Assembly (NCBI RefSeq): GCF_029910655.1
Contig: NZ_CP123897.1
Span: 1,860,001 to 1,924,000 of the forward strand
Direction of reading: 5' to 3'
Length of the DNA: 64,000 nt
DNA from: Methylomonas sp. UP202
Lineage (GTDB): Bacteria > Pseudomonadota > Gammaproteobacteria > Methylococcales > Methylomonadaceae
Of this stretch, positions 46,513 through 55,290 are shown piece by piece (positions within the stretch are counted from its first letter, which is position 1; each line of letters starts with the position of its first letter). The notes beneath the pieces are model-generated. The model did not search any database. It was not told where the DNA came from and was given only the letters and a program-made list of their open reading frames with translations. Made by a program: the position numbers and the translations under genes.

Positions 46513-46895
46513 AAGTCTTATTGGATACGCACGCATTGCTGTGGTTTTTATTGGATGATCCGGCACTATCGGCGTCTGCGAAGGCCTGCATCGAATTCAA
46601 GGACCGGCGGGTTTTTGTCAGTCCCGCTAGCTATTGGGAAATTGCCATCAAAATCAGTTTGGGCAAGTATCGATTGGACGAAACATTGGACGGCTTTCTG
46701 GAGCGGGAGTTGATTCATAACGATTTTTTGATTTTGCCGATTCGGGTAGCGCACGCGGCTAAACTCACGGATATGCCGTTTCATCATCGCGATCCCTTTG
46801 ATCGTTTGATGATCGCACAGGCGCTAACCGATGCCATGCCCATCGTCAGTGCCGATGCCGCTTTTGATCACTATGGCGTTCAACGGATTTGGTGA
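46509..46895 (+). CDS. PIN-domain toxin (VapC-like ribonuclease)
   Basis: A 128-residue PIN-domain protein: LLDTHALLWFLLDDPALS with the first acidic residue (Asp6), ASYWEIAIKISLGKYRL with the conserved Glu, HHRDPFDRLMIAQAL with the third acidic site, and IVSADAAFDHYGV at the end. These are the Mg-binding residues of a VapC-type RNase. The GTG start overlaps the antitoxin stop by four bases. The target RNA is unknown. Confidence 0.85.
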   Translation: MKVLLDTHALLWFLLDDPALSASAKACIEFKDRRVFVSPASYWEIAIKISLGKYRLDETLDGFLERELIHNDFLILPIRVAHAAKLTDMPFHHRDPFDRLMIAQALTDAMPIVSADAAFDHYGVQRIW

Positions 46896-46982
46896 TAGGC
46901 AAGGAATTGCTTGCCGGGCTCGGATTGGATTCACTTATATGATCGGCAAATACGTGCCGATTTTCACAACACGGAGAAAACC

Positions 46983-47453
46983 ATGCTGAATAAAGTCATG
47001 CTGATCGGAAATCTCGGGGCCGACCCGGAGGTGCGTTATATGCCGAGCGGCGATGCCATTACCACGATACGATTAGCCACCACCCGCCGCTGGAAGGATC
47101 GCAATTCCGGCGACCGCAAGGAAGAGACCGAATGGCATCGGGTCGTGTTCTTCTCCGGCCTGGCGAAAACCGCCGGCGAGTATTTGAAAAAAGGCAGCCA
47201 GGTTTATGTCGAGGGCCGGATTCGTACCCAGAAATGGCAGGGGCAGGACGGCCAGGATCGTTACACCACCGAAATCGTCGCCGAATCGATGAACATGCTC
47301 GGTAGCCGCAGCGGCGGAACCGCTAATTATTCCGATAACAATACGCCGCCGCCGAGCAGTTACGATCAGCGTCCTTCAGCGCCGTCTTCGTCGTCCGGTC
47401 CGCAATCGGCGCCGGCGTCTTACGACGATTTCGACGACGATATCCCGTTTTAA
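46983..47453 (+). CDS. ssb: Single-stranded DNA-binding protein
   Basis: A 156-residue SSB. The OB fold spans residues 1-110 ([60 protein letters not shown]). A Ser/Pro/Gly-rich linker follows, and the C-terminal tip DDFDDDIPF is the standard peptide that binds repair and replication partners. The start at 46983 (ribosome site GGAG seven bases upstream) is used; an upstream in-frame extension to 46911 has no homology. It precedes the Mla-type operon by 24 bp. Confidence 0.95.
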   Translation: MLNKVMLIGNLGADPEVRYMPSGDAITTIRLATTRRWKDRNSGDRKEETEWHRVVFFSGLAKTAGEYLKKGSQVYVEGRIRTQKWQGQDGQDRYTTEIVAESMNMLGSRSGGTANYSDNNTPPPSSYDQRPSAPSSSSGPQSAPASYDDFDDDIPF

Positions 47454-47477
47454 TCGGTTAAGGCATCCCTCGTCTCG

Positions 47478-48647
47478 GTGACAACCGCACCCGCTATTCC
47501 GCCGGTCAACGCCGCTGCTTCACGGCCGCCCTCGATCGCCGCGAACGTAACGTCGGCGGGCTTGGAAGTCGCCTTCGTCGGCGATTGGCTGTTGCAGTCC
47601 GATTCGGCCGACATCGAGCCGATCTTGGCGCGGGTCAAGGCGTTAGAAGCCGGCCAGCGTTTGTTTTTCGCGACGGCCAAGCTGGGCCGCTGGGACAGCC
47701 TGCTGGTGACCGAGTTGATCAAAATCATCGACTGCGCGACCGGAAAACGGTTGGCGGTCGATAAAACCACGCTGCCGGCGCCATTGCAAGGTTTGCTGGC
47801 GCTGGTTTACGCGGTGCCGGAACGCCTGGACGCCCAACGCGTTACCCGGAAAATGCGCTGGAGCGAGGCGCTGAGCGCCGAAACCGCCGCCGCGGTCCGG
47901 CATACCAAGGAGATGCTGATCTTCGTCGGCGACATGACGCTTAGCACCTTGGCCGCCGTGCGCGGTCAGGCGCATTTCCGGCGCCAGGATTTGTGGCTGT
48001 ATATCCAGGAATGCGGCCCGTCGGCCCTGCCCATCGTCACGTTGATCAGTCTGTTGGTCGGTTTGATTCTGGCCTTCGTCGGCGCGGTGCAGTTGTCGCT
48101 GTTCGGCGCGCAAATCTACATTGCCAATCTGGTCAGTCTGGGCATGACCCGCGAAATGGGCGGGCTGATGACCGCGATTATCATGTCCGGCCGCACCGGC
48201 GCCGCCTATGCGGCGCAGATCGGCACGATGCACGTCAATAGCGAAATCGACGCATTGAAAACGATGAATCTGGACCCGATGGCTTTTCTGGTGCTACCCA
48301 GAATGCTGGCCTTGATTATCATCATGCCTTTGCTCTGCTTGTATGCCGATTTGATGGGTATCGTCGGCGGCGGCTTGGTCACCGTGAATTTTTTCGACGT
48401 GTCTTTGACCGAATATCTTGACCGCACCGCCAGCGCGGTCAAGATGAAGGACTTTATCATCGGTTTTGTCAAATGCTCGGTGTTCGGGATTTTGATCGCA
48501 TTGTCCGGCTGCATGCGCGGCATGCAATGCGGCCGAAGCGCGTCGGCGGTCGGCGATGCCGGAACCTCGGCGGTGGTGACCGCGATCGTATTCATCGTGG
48601 TCGCCGACTCGGTGATGACGATAATCTGTAATCGCCTGGGAATTTAG
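47478..48647 (+). CDS. Mla/Mce-type ABC transporter permease with N-terminal STAS-like domain
   Basis: A 389-residue protein. The first ~125 residues form a cytoplasmic STAS-like (MlaB-type) domain (VAFVGDWLLQSDSADIEPIL and WDSLLVTELIKIIDCATGKR). The MlaE permease domain follows with five or six membrane segments, the conserved REMGGLMTAIIMSGRTGAAY block near residue 235, and FVKCSVFGILIALSGC near the end. It forms the membrane channel of a phospholipid-trafficking ABC complex with the next two genes. The start is a GTG at 47478. The fusion replaces a separate MlaB subunit. Confidence 0.9.
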   Translation: MTTAPAIPPVNAAASRPPSIAANVTSAGLEVAFVGDWLLQSDSADIEPILARVKALEAGQRLFFATAKLGRWDSLLVTELIKIIDCATGKRLAVDKTTLPAPLQGLLALVYAVPERLDAQRVTRKMRWSEALSAETAAAVRHTKEMLIFVGDMTLSTLAAVRGQAHFRRQDLWLYIQECGPSALPIVTLISLLVGLILAFVGAVQLSLFGAQIYIANLVSLGMTREMGGLMTAIIMSGRTGAAYAAQIGTMHVNSEIDALKTMNLDPMAFLVLPRMLALIIIMPLLCLYADLMGIVGGGLVTVNFFDVSLTEYLDRTASAVKMKDFIIGFVKCSVFGILIALSGCMRGMQCGRSASAVGDAGTSAVVTAIVFIVVADSVMTIICNRLGI

Positions 48648-48649
48648 CC

Positions 48650-49441
48650 ATGGCCGAAGCTTGCATCACGATCAAGGATTTGACGATGACCTACGGCGAT
48701 TTCGTGATTCAGCGCAACCTGAATTTCACGATCAATCGCGGCGACGTGTTTGTCGTGATGGGCGGCAACGGCTGCGGCAAGACCACGCTATTGCGGCACA
48801 TGATAGGCCTGAAGGCGCCGGCCGTCGGCGACGTATTTTATGGCGACCAAGCCTTGTGGGCCGCCGATCCAGCCGGTCGCCAGCGCATTCTGCAGCGCAC
48901 CGGCGTGTTGTTTCAGAGCGGCGCCTTGCTCAGTTCGATGACGTTGGCCGAAAACGTGGCGCTGCCGATTACCGAGGCGACCCGTCTGCCGGCCCGGAAG
49001 GTCCGCGACATCGTGTCGTACAAGCTGGCACTAGTGGGTTTGGCCGGTTTCGAGGATTATTATCCGTCCGAGTTGAGCGGGGGTATGCAAAAACGCGCCG
49101 GTTTGGCTAGAGCGATGGCGCTGGACCCGGAAATTTTGTTTTTCGACGAGCCGTCGGCCGGCCTGGACCCGATTACCGCCAAATTGCTCGACGACCTGAT
49201 CCTCAGTTTGAGTCAGGCCTTGTCGGCGACCGTAGTCGTCGTCACCCACGACTTGGATAGTATTTTCCTGATCGGCAACAATTCGGTGTTTCTCGATGCC
49301 GAAACCCATACCATGATTGCCGGCGGTCCGCCCAAGCAATTGTTGGCCGAATCCAAAGACCCTAATATCGTGCGTTTCCTGACGCGCGGCGATGCCTCGG
49401 TATCCCGGCAAGCCGGTGGCCGTAATCGGAGTAGCCTGTGA
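48650..49441 (+). CDS. Mla/Mce-type ABC transporter ATPase (MlaF-like)
   Basis: A 263-residue ATPase: Walker A VMGGNGCGKTTLLRHMIGL at about 36-54, Q-loop region VLFQSGALLSSMTLAENV, signature LSGGMQKRAGLARAMA near 146, Walker B ILFFDEPSAGLDPITA, and the switch His in VVTHDLDSIF. The MlaF-type C-terminus ends with a short basic tail. It starts 2 bp after the permease stop and overlaps the MCE gene by four bases, so all three are one transcript. Confidence 0.92.
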   Translation: MAEACITIKDLTMTYGDFVIQRNLNFTINRGDVFVVMGGNGCGKTTLLRHMIGLKAPAVGDVFYGDQALWAADPAGRQRILQRTGVLFQSGALLSSMTLAENVALPITEATRLPARKVRDIVSYKLALVGLAGFEDYYPSELSGGMQKRAGLARAMALDPEILFFDEPSAGLDPITAKLLDDLILSLSQALSATVVVVTHDLDSIFLIGNNSVFLDAETHTMIAGGPPKQLLAESKDPNIVRFLTRGDASVSRQAGGRNRSSL

Positions 49442-50430
49442 GCAAGCAAGCCAATCCATTGGCGATCGGTTTGTTTTTGACCGGTGCGCTGACTTTGTTG
49501 ACGATGGGCGTGATGATTTTCGGCGGCGGCGATTATTTTAAGGACAAAAATCGCTTCGTGATCTTCTTCGACTCAGCCTTGAACGGCTTGAACGTCGGCG
49601 CGCCGGTTAAGCTGCAGGGCGTGCAGATCGGCAACGTTAGCGAGATTTCGTTGGTGATGGAAACCGACACCGACCGAATCTACAAACCGGTGGTCATTGA
49701 AATCGACCCGGCCTTGCTGCGCAACACCTCGGGCGAGGAAAGCCACGGCCACACCAAGAAACAGCAACAGGAAGCGGCGCAACGCATGATAGAAGCCGGC
49801 TTGAAGGCGCGATTGGAGACTCAGAGCTTGCTGACCGGCTTGCTGTATGTCGATTTGAATTTCTACAGCGACAAGCCGATCAATCTGGTCAAACTGGATT
49901 ATAAAAATTTGCCGGAATTGCCCAGCGTGCCGACTACGGTCGACGAAATCCGCAACACCGCCGACGAAATCATCAACCGGGCCAAGCAATTGCCGGTCGA
50001 GGAAACCCTGAAAAATCTGTCCGATACCTTGACCGAAATCCGCAATCTGTTGCAGTCGGATAACACCAAGCAATCGATGACCGCCTTGGCGAAGTCCTTA
50101 CAGGAAACCCAAAAGTTGATGGCGACGCTGAACCGGCAAACCGAACCCTTGCTGAGCAACGCCAACGGCGCGCTAACCGACACCCGCGCCACGCTGCGGG
50201 ATTTCAACCGGGAATTGCTGCCGGTGTTGCGCGCCGCCGAACAAAGCCTGGCCGCCGCGACCCAGGTTCTGCAGGAATCGCGGCACACGCTGAATGCGGT
50301 CGAGACGCTGGCCGACGCCGACGCGCCGCTGAACCAGGCCTTGCTGGAAGTGCGCAACGCCTCGCGTTCGCTCAAAGACTTGGCCGAGGGGCTGGAACGC
50401 CAGCCGCAAGCCTTGATTTACGGCAAATAA
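49438..50430 (+). CDS. MlaD/MCE-domain protein
   Basis: A 330-residue periplasmic protein anchored by one N-terminal membrane helix (LAIGLFLTGALTLLTMGVMI, about 8-27). The MCE domain (about 38-145) has VIFFDSALNGLNVGAPVKLQ and GVQIGNVSEISLV. Beyond residue 150 is a long helical, Gln/Leu-rich region, as in MCE proteins that form a needle or tunnel. It should carry lipids between the membranes with the permease and ATPase encoded upstream. The auxiliary lipoprotein usually encoded next is found only at 58443. Confidence 0.9.
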   Translation: MSKQANPLAIGLFLTGALTLLTMGVMIFGGGDYFKDKNRFVIFFDSALNGLNVGAPVKLQGVQIGNVSEISLVMETDTDRIYKPVVIEIDPALLRNTSGEESHGHTKKQQQEAAQRMIEAGLKARLETQSLLTGLLYVDLNFYSDKPINLVKLDYKNLPELPSVPTTVDEIRNTADEIINRAKQLPVEETLKNLSDTLTEIRNLLQSDNTKQSMTALAKSLQETQKLMATLNRQTEPLLSNANGALTDTRATLRDFNRELLPVLRAAEQSLAAATQVLQESRHTLNAVETLADADAPLNQALLEVRNASRSLKDLAEGLERQPQALIYGK

Positions 50431-51106
50431 CTTTCCCACTCTTTGCGGCACCCTCGTTTCGCCGGTCCCGCTGAAACGATGTTTTCCGGCGTCAGTCCGG
50501 TTTTAGGCATCAATTAATCTTAAATTTAATAAATTATGTTATACGCCGCGAAGTGCATTGGGCATTTGCGGTAGGAATATTAATTTTAATTTTGTTTCAA
50601 TAACTTAGCTTATCTATAGTTGAGATTAATTGAGTGAAATCACTCAGCAAAAAATAGGCGAATGGGTTTGTCCGTTTGCTTTTCATGCGCCCCGTCGACC
50701 GCAGTCGACGATGTTCAGATTCTCTGTGTACCCCGGTTTTAGCAGTGATGACTCGGTTCTGGACTCCAATAGCGCCACCGACAGCCGGTCACCGTTTCCC
50801 GGTTTTAGCGAGGTATGGCTGGCACACTAACTGCTTGAGTCTGTTCGCCGCACCGGAAATTACTTTCGGAATCAGCATCTGGACAGTGTGCCGGCAAGAG
50901 CGGATCAGGAGAGGCCGCGAGAGTCGAGCCGAGTTTAAGGTGCGGTATCGACGGTAAATTTGCCACATCCGCCGCAAGACGGAGCCGGAAAGCCTTGGGT
51001 CTTGGTTCAAGACAGCCGGGTTGCCTCTCGAACGAGAGTAAGCGTCGGTTCGAAGCGTTCGAATCGGCTACCGAAAATCTATCTTTCAAGCCTATAGGAA
51101 TTAAAT
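50431..51106. other. Long intergenic region before the exported-protein cluster
   Basis: About 676 bp without a supported gene. An AT-rich block at 50505-50640 stands out against the GC-rich surroundings and is a plausible promoter region for the exported proteins downstream. Open frames within it (for example 50676-50957) look like chance frames. Confidence 0.5.
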
Positions 51107-51949
51107 ATGCAATTTCATGGATCAAAAAAAATGACGTTAGGAAAAACCTGGTTTGCCGCGGCGGCGCTTGCGGCGACCAATCTAGCCAACGCCGGTACCT
51201 TGAACGGCGGTGTGTTCAATATCGCATTCAACGACCCAAACGACTTATTGGCCGGCTTGAACTTGGGAGAAGGTTCGATTACCTCTTACTACGTCGCCAA
51301 TTTTTTCGATAAGGCGGTGGCCGACACCTTGACCGCGAACGATATGGTCGCGACTCCGACGAATACCTATCCGGCGCCGAACATATTAAGTTACGACGTG
51401 AATCCAAGCAGTTTGGCGGGCACCGGGATACCGACCGGTTATATCGGCGGCAGCGGGCGCAGTAATCAAGCGACGACGTTGGCTTGGGCGTCCGATCAAG
51501 ACCATCTGCTGAACGCCTCCAGCTTGACCGCGAGCGGTCAGGTCGGTTTGGATGGCGTGTATATGACGCGCGGTAGCTTTACCGGCACGCTGCTGTCCGG
51601 CGACTACAAATTCTCTTATATCGCCGCGCGAAACAACGGCACCAACACCGGTTGGACCTTAACCAACAACGTCAGTTTTGCTTCCAATACCTTCGACACC
51701 CGTAATATCAGTATTACCACCGACGGCGATAGCCTGGCCTTTACCGGCGAGCTCTGGTGGTCGCCCAACACATCGGCCTTTTTATTCGGTGGCGACGGTT
51801 CCAATTCCGCCGGCATGGCCGGCACCTTCAGTCTGATTTCGCCGGTTCCCGCCGCCGTTCCATTGCCGGCCGCCGTGTGGTTGTTCGGTAGCGGTCTGTT
51901 CGGCGTGCTGGCATCGCGGCGTCGCAAGTCGGCACCGATCGCCGCGTAA
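51107..51949 (+). CDS. Exported VPLPA-CTERM protein, paralogue 1
   Basis: A 280-residue exported protein. The signal peptide is at about 1-28 (KTWFAAAALAATNLANA) and the mature domain is beta-rich. The C-terminal sorting signal has the VPLPAAVWLFGSG motif, a hydrophobic helix (LFGVLA) and a basic tail (RRRKS), the layout recognised by exosortase-type enzymes. An AGGA ribosome site precedes the ATG. It shares the LSGDYKFSY segment, the following Trp-containing region and a GELWWS segment with the next gene, so the two are tandem paralogues. The function of the mature domain is unknown. Confidence 0.82.
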   Translation: MQFHGSKKMTLGKTWFAAAALAATNLANAGTLNGGVFNIAFNDPNDLLAGLNLGEGSITSYYVANFFDKAVADTLTANDMVATPTNTYPAPNILSYDVNPSSLAGTGIPTGYIGGSGRSNQATTLAWASDQDHLLNASSLTASGQVGLDGVYMTRGSFTGTLLSGDYKFSYIAARNNGTNTGWTLTNNVSFASNTFDTRNISITTDGDSLAFTGELWWSPNTSAFLFGGDGSNSAGMAGTFSLISPVPAAVPLPAAVWLFGSGLFGVLASRRRKSAPIAA

Positions 51950-52024
51950 CCGGTAACCTTGACCCGGCCGAATATCCGGACGACTAAGTCGTTCGGGTAT
52001 TTTGCGCATCGGCTCTCAACGGAA

Positions 52025-52822
52025 ATGACTTCCTCTGGCAAATTTATGCATATTCAAATGATAGGGTCGCGCGCGCTCGTTGCCGCGGCACTGCTGGCCT
52101 CGTTATCGCCGCCTGTTTCCGCCGCCACGGTTTCCGGCGGTACCATGGTGGTGAATCTCGATCGAGACGCGCTCGCCGACGCAATCGCGATTGACGCGAC
52201 CGCCGCGCCTTCGATGTACTTGGAGGAATTTTTCGACGCCCCGGCCGCGAATAGCCGCACCGCCACGCAAATTCTCGAAGATCATATCGTGCCGGGCGTC
52301 GCCGAAATTCCGGCTAAGAACCTGACGTTTTCAGTGAACGGCACGCATGTCGCCAATCTGACCGGGCGCCACGCAAAACCGACCACGATCGAATTCGATC
52401 CGGCCAATTTTGCCTCGACCGTTACCGGCGTGATTGGTTTATCCGGCGTGTTTCGGTTCCGGGTCGATACAGGATCAGAATTCAATCGCATTTTATCCGG
52501 CGACTACGCGCTGGAATACGACGCCGCCAATATGGATGGCGCATCCGGCCGTTCCGCATGGTCCTTGTACAATCATGTGTCGTTTCGCTCCCAATCCTAT
52601 AATTTGTTCAATGTCGTGCTGGATATTCACGACGGTTCGCTGGATTTGAGCGGCGAACTGGGTTTGGGCGAAGGCTATGACCATTTGTTCGGCACCCGCG
52701 ATGCTATCGTCGGAAATTTCAGTTTGCATACTTCGGTGGTACCGGTTCCGGCCTCGATTTGGCTATTTGTTTCAGGTTTGGGCGGTTTGGCGCGCATTGG
52801 CATGCGGAGGCGCCAACTATGA
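52025..52822 (+). CDS. Exported PEP-CTERM-like protein, paralogue 2
   Basis: A 265-residue exported protein with signal peptide (ALVAAALLASLSPPVSA), a beta-rich domain similar to the preceding gene's (ATVSGGTMVVNLDRDALAD, LSGDYALEYDAANMD, LDLSGELGLGEG), and a C-terminal VPVPASIWLFVSGLGGL helix followed by RRRQL. The ATG at 52025 is chosen; ATGs at 52046 and 52058 also keep the signal peptide. Its stop overlaps the next start (ATGA). Likely anchored or processed through an exosortase, although no exosortase gene is in the window. Confidence 0.78.
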   Translation: MTSSGKFMHIQMIGSRALVAAALLASLSPPVSAATVSGGTMVVNLDRDALADAIAIDATAAPSMYLEEFFDAPAANSRTATQILEDHIVPGVAEIPAKNLTFSVNGTHVANLTGRHAKPTTIEFDPANFASTVTGVIGLSGVFRFRVDTGSEFNRILSGDYALEYDAANMDGASGRSAWSLYNHVSFRSQSYNLFNVVLDIHDGSLDLSGELGLGEGYDHLFGTRDAIVGNFSLHTSVVPVPASIWLFVSGLGGLARIGMRRRQL

Positions 52823-54474
52823 CGCGCGTTTCCGCGATGGCGTGGTTAAGTAGCGCGGCGTGGATCGCGGCGGCCGGCTCGAATGCGGTCGCGGCGAACG
52901 CGCCACACCGATTCGGTGCCTACGCCAGCATACAAATCAACGTCGATTCGGACGGCAATAATATTGTCGGCGACGCGGCCAACGAGCCCGCGCTGGCGAT
53001 CAATCCACTCGATCCCACCAACCTTGTCGCGGCTTGGCGGCAATTCGACTCGGTGGCGTCGTCGTTTCGTCAAGCCGGTTGGGCCTACTCGGCCGATGGC
53101 GGGGCGAGTTGGCATTTTAGCGGCGCTATCACCCCGGGCGAGGGACGCAGCAATCCGACCTTGGATGTCGACGCGTTCGGCCATTTTTATTTCCAAAGTC
53201 TGCATTTCGATCCGACCTACACCTTTGTTCAAGATATTCAGGTGATTAAATCGCTGGACGGTGGTCGCGGTTGGGAAGCGCCGGTCCACGCTCATGGCGA
53301 AGGCGGCGATAAGGCACAGCTAGCGGTCGATCATAGCGGCGGCCCCGGAGACGGGCACGTCTATCTGAACTGGCGCGACTGCCTAGACGGCAAATGTTTT
53401 AGCCGTTCGCTGGACCGCGCCGCCAGTTTCGAAGCGCCGATCGAACTGCCGGAGAATCCGACCTTCGGCACGATGCGGGTTGGTGGCGACGGTACCTTAT
53501 ATATGGCCGGGCGTTTGGAATACCCGTACTTCGACGAAGAAAACATGGATCGCAATCTGCACAAGCATATTTTCGTCAAATCGACGAATGCCGGCGATGC
53601 GAACCAAAAGCCGACGTTCGAAGTACGCGAGATCGATATGGGCGGCTTGGCGCCGCTGTTTTTGTTCAGACAAAACCCGAATCAATACGGGCCGGTCGGC
53701 GACGTGCAAATGGCGGTCAACTCCGCAATCGGCGCCCGGCAAGGCGAATTGTACGTGCTCGCCACCGTCGATCCGTCGGGACCGGACAACTTGGACGTTA
53801 ACTTTATCCGCAGCAGCGACGGCGGCGAAACCTGGTCGGCACCGATTCGGGTCAACGACGATACGCCAGCGGCGAATCATTGGAACTGGTTCGGAATGAT
53901 GGGAGTTGCGCCGAACGGCCGTATCGACGCGGTTTGGTACGACACTCGCGACAGCAATAGCTACCGGGTTTCGCAACTCTATTACAGCTACTCGTGGGAC
54001 GGCGGCTCGACCTGGGCCAAGAATCAAGCCGTCAGCCAGAGTTTCGATACGACGATCGCCTCGCCGCACGGTTCGCTGAAAATCGGCGATGCCACCTCGC
54101 TGGTTTCCCGTGCCGACGGCGCTAGCGTCGCCTACACCGCAACCTACAACGGCGAACAGGATGTTTACTACCTGAAGGTATTTCCGGACTGCAACGCCAA
54201 CGGCTGGTCCGACGTCGCCGACGTCGCCGAGCGCCGCGTCGGCGATACCAATACCAATCACATTCCGGACGTTTGCGAGACGATCACGGTGGCGGGCGAT
54301 CTGGACGGCGACCGCGATGTCGATCAAGCCGACGTCAATTTCGTCATCGCTAAACGCAATCGCCAAGTGGCGACCGGTGATCCGGCGGATGTCGACCGCA
54401 ACGGCGCCGTCAACGTATTGGATGCTCGCAAATTGGCGTTATCTTGCACTCGGCCGCGTTGCGCGCTCGAGTAA
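52819..54474 (+). CDS. Exported BNR/Asp-box beta-propeller protein with C-terminal dockerin and CTRPRC tail
   Basis: A 551-residue secreted protein. The signal peptide ends near AVAAN. The body is a sialidase-like beta-propeller: Asp-box motifs SADGGASWHFS, SLDGGRGWEAP, SSDGGETWSAP and SWDGGSTWAKN. No catalytic sialidase Arg triad was identified, so enzymatic activity is not claimed. A dockerin type I module follows at about 490-540 with two calcium loops (DLDGDRDVDQAD and DVDRNGAVNVLD). The last residues are LSCTRPRCALE, a tail shared with the protein at 55291. It is coupled to the preceding gene by a 4-bp overlap and followed by a cohesin-like gene. Confidence 0.82.
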   Translation: MTRVSAMAWLSSAAWIAAAGSNAVAANAPHRFGAYASIQINVDSDGNNIVGDAANEPALAINPLDPTNLVAAWRQFDSVASSFRQAGWAYSADGGASWHFSGAITPGEGRSNPTLDVDAFGHFYFQSLHFDPTYTFVQDIQVIKSLDGGRGWEAPVHAHGEGGDKAQLAVDHSGGPGDGHVYLNWRDCLDGKCFSRSLDRAASFEAPIELPENPTFGTMRVGGDGTLYMAGRLEYPYFDEENMDRNLHKHIFVKSTNAGDANQKPTFEVREIDMGGLAPLFLFRQNPNQYGPVGDVQMAVNSAIGARQGELYVLATVDPSGPDNLDVNFIRSSDGGETWSAPIRVNDDTPAANHWNWFGMMGVAPNGRIDAVWYDTRDSNSYRVSQLYYSYSWDGGSTWAKNQAVSQSFDTTIASPHGSLKIGDATSLVSRADGASVAYTATYNGEQDVYYLKVFPDCNANGWSDVADVAERRVGDTNTNHIPDVCETITVAGDLDGDRDVDQADVNFVIAKRNRQVATGDPADVDRNGAVNVLDARKLALSCTRPRCALE

Positions 54475-54508
54475 ACTTTTTTTCAACTTACTTCAAGGAG
54501 ACCATTCG

Positions 54509-55093
54509 ATGACACAAGGGTTTAGACAGATTTTAGCCGGAGCGATGTTGTTGTCGGCCGCCGCCGCCGCGAACGCCGCGATCGAACTTTCACTATTGCC
54601 AGTCTCGCAAAGCGCGGCCGAACTTAGCGTCGGCGTCGCGATTTCCGGATTGAGCGACGGCGCGGCGCCGGCGTTGGGCGCTTACGATTTCGACGTCTTG
54701 TTCGATACGGCACACCTCGCCTATGTATCGGCCGATTTCGGCGATGCGGGGTTAGGCGATCAATTGGATGCGTTCGCTTTAGGAGTCAATCCGCAATCGG
54801 CGGCTTTAGCCGAAGCTGGAAAATTGAATGTGTTTGAATTATCGCTCGACGATCCGGCCGACTTGAACGCTTGGCAAGCTGACAATTTCACGTTGGCGGT
54901 TTTGCATTTCAACATTCTGCACGCAGGTGATACGACGCTTAGTTTGGCGGTCAACGCGTTGGGCGACGCGGACGGCGACGCCTTAGCCGCTAGTACGACG
55001 CCGCTAACGGTCACCGCGGTACCTGTACCGCCGGCCTTCGCGCTGATGGCGGCTGGCCTGGGTTTGTTGTTCAAATCGCGCCGTTCGGCTTAA
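54509..55093 (+). CDS. Cohesin-like exported protein with PEP-CTERM-type anchor
   Basis: A 194-residue protein: signal peptide (ILAGAMLLSAAAAANA), a cohesin-like beta domain (about 25-165; AELSVGVAISGLSDG, LGAYDFDVLFDTAHLAYVSA, FTLAVLHFNILHAGDTTL), and a C-terminal VPVPPAFALMAAGLGLLFKS helix with basic tail. The start at 54509 has an ideal AAGGAG site eight bases away; the longer frame from 54317 lies inside the previous gene and is not used. Lying between two dockerin proteins, it may anchor them to the surface through cohesin-dockerin pairing. Confidence 0.78.
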   Translation: MTQGFRQILAGAMLLSAAAAANAAIELSLLPVSQSAAELSVGVAISGLSDGAAPALGAYDFDVLFDTAHLAYVSADFGDAGLGDQLDAFALGVNPQSAALAEAGKLNVFELSLDDPADLNAWQADNFTLAVLHFNILHAGDTTLSLAVNALGDADGDALAASTTPLTVTAVPVPPAFALMAAGLGLLFKSRRSA

Positions 55094-55290
55094 CGAAGGC
55101 TCTGGCGCTAAGGTCAATAGCGGTTCCGAGCGCGAGGGTGAGCCCTTGCGCTTGGAAGCCGAGCCGTTTCACAAGCCGCATTGGCCGCGAACGGTTCAAA
55201 TCGGAGGCTGTCGCGGCCTATTCCCCTGCGGTGATTCGGCACTCCATGACGGAGCGCCAATTTCATGCAAGCTAACAGGAGGTAAACAAA

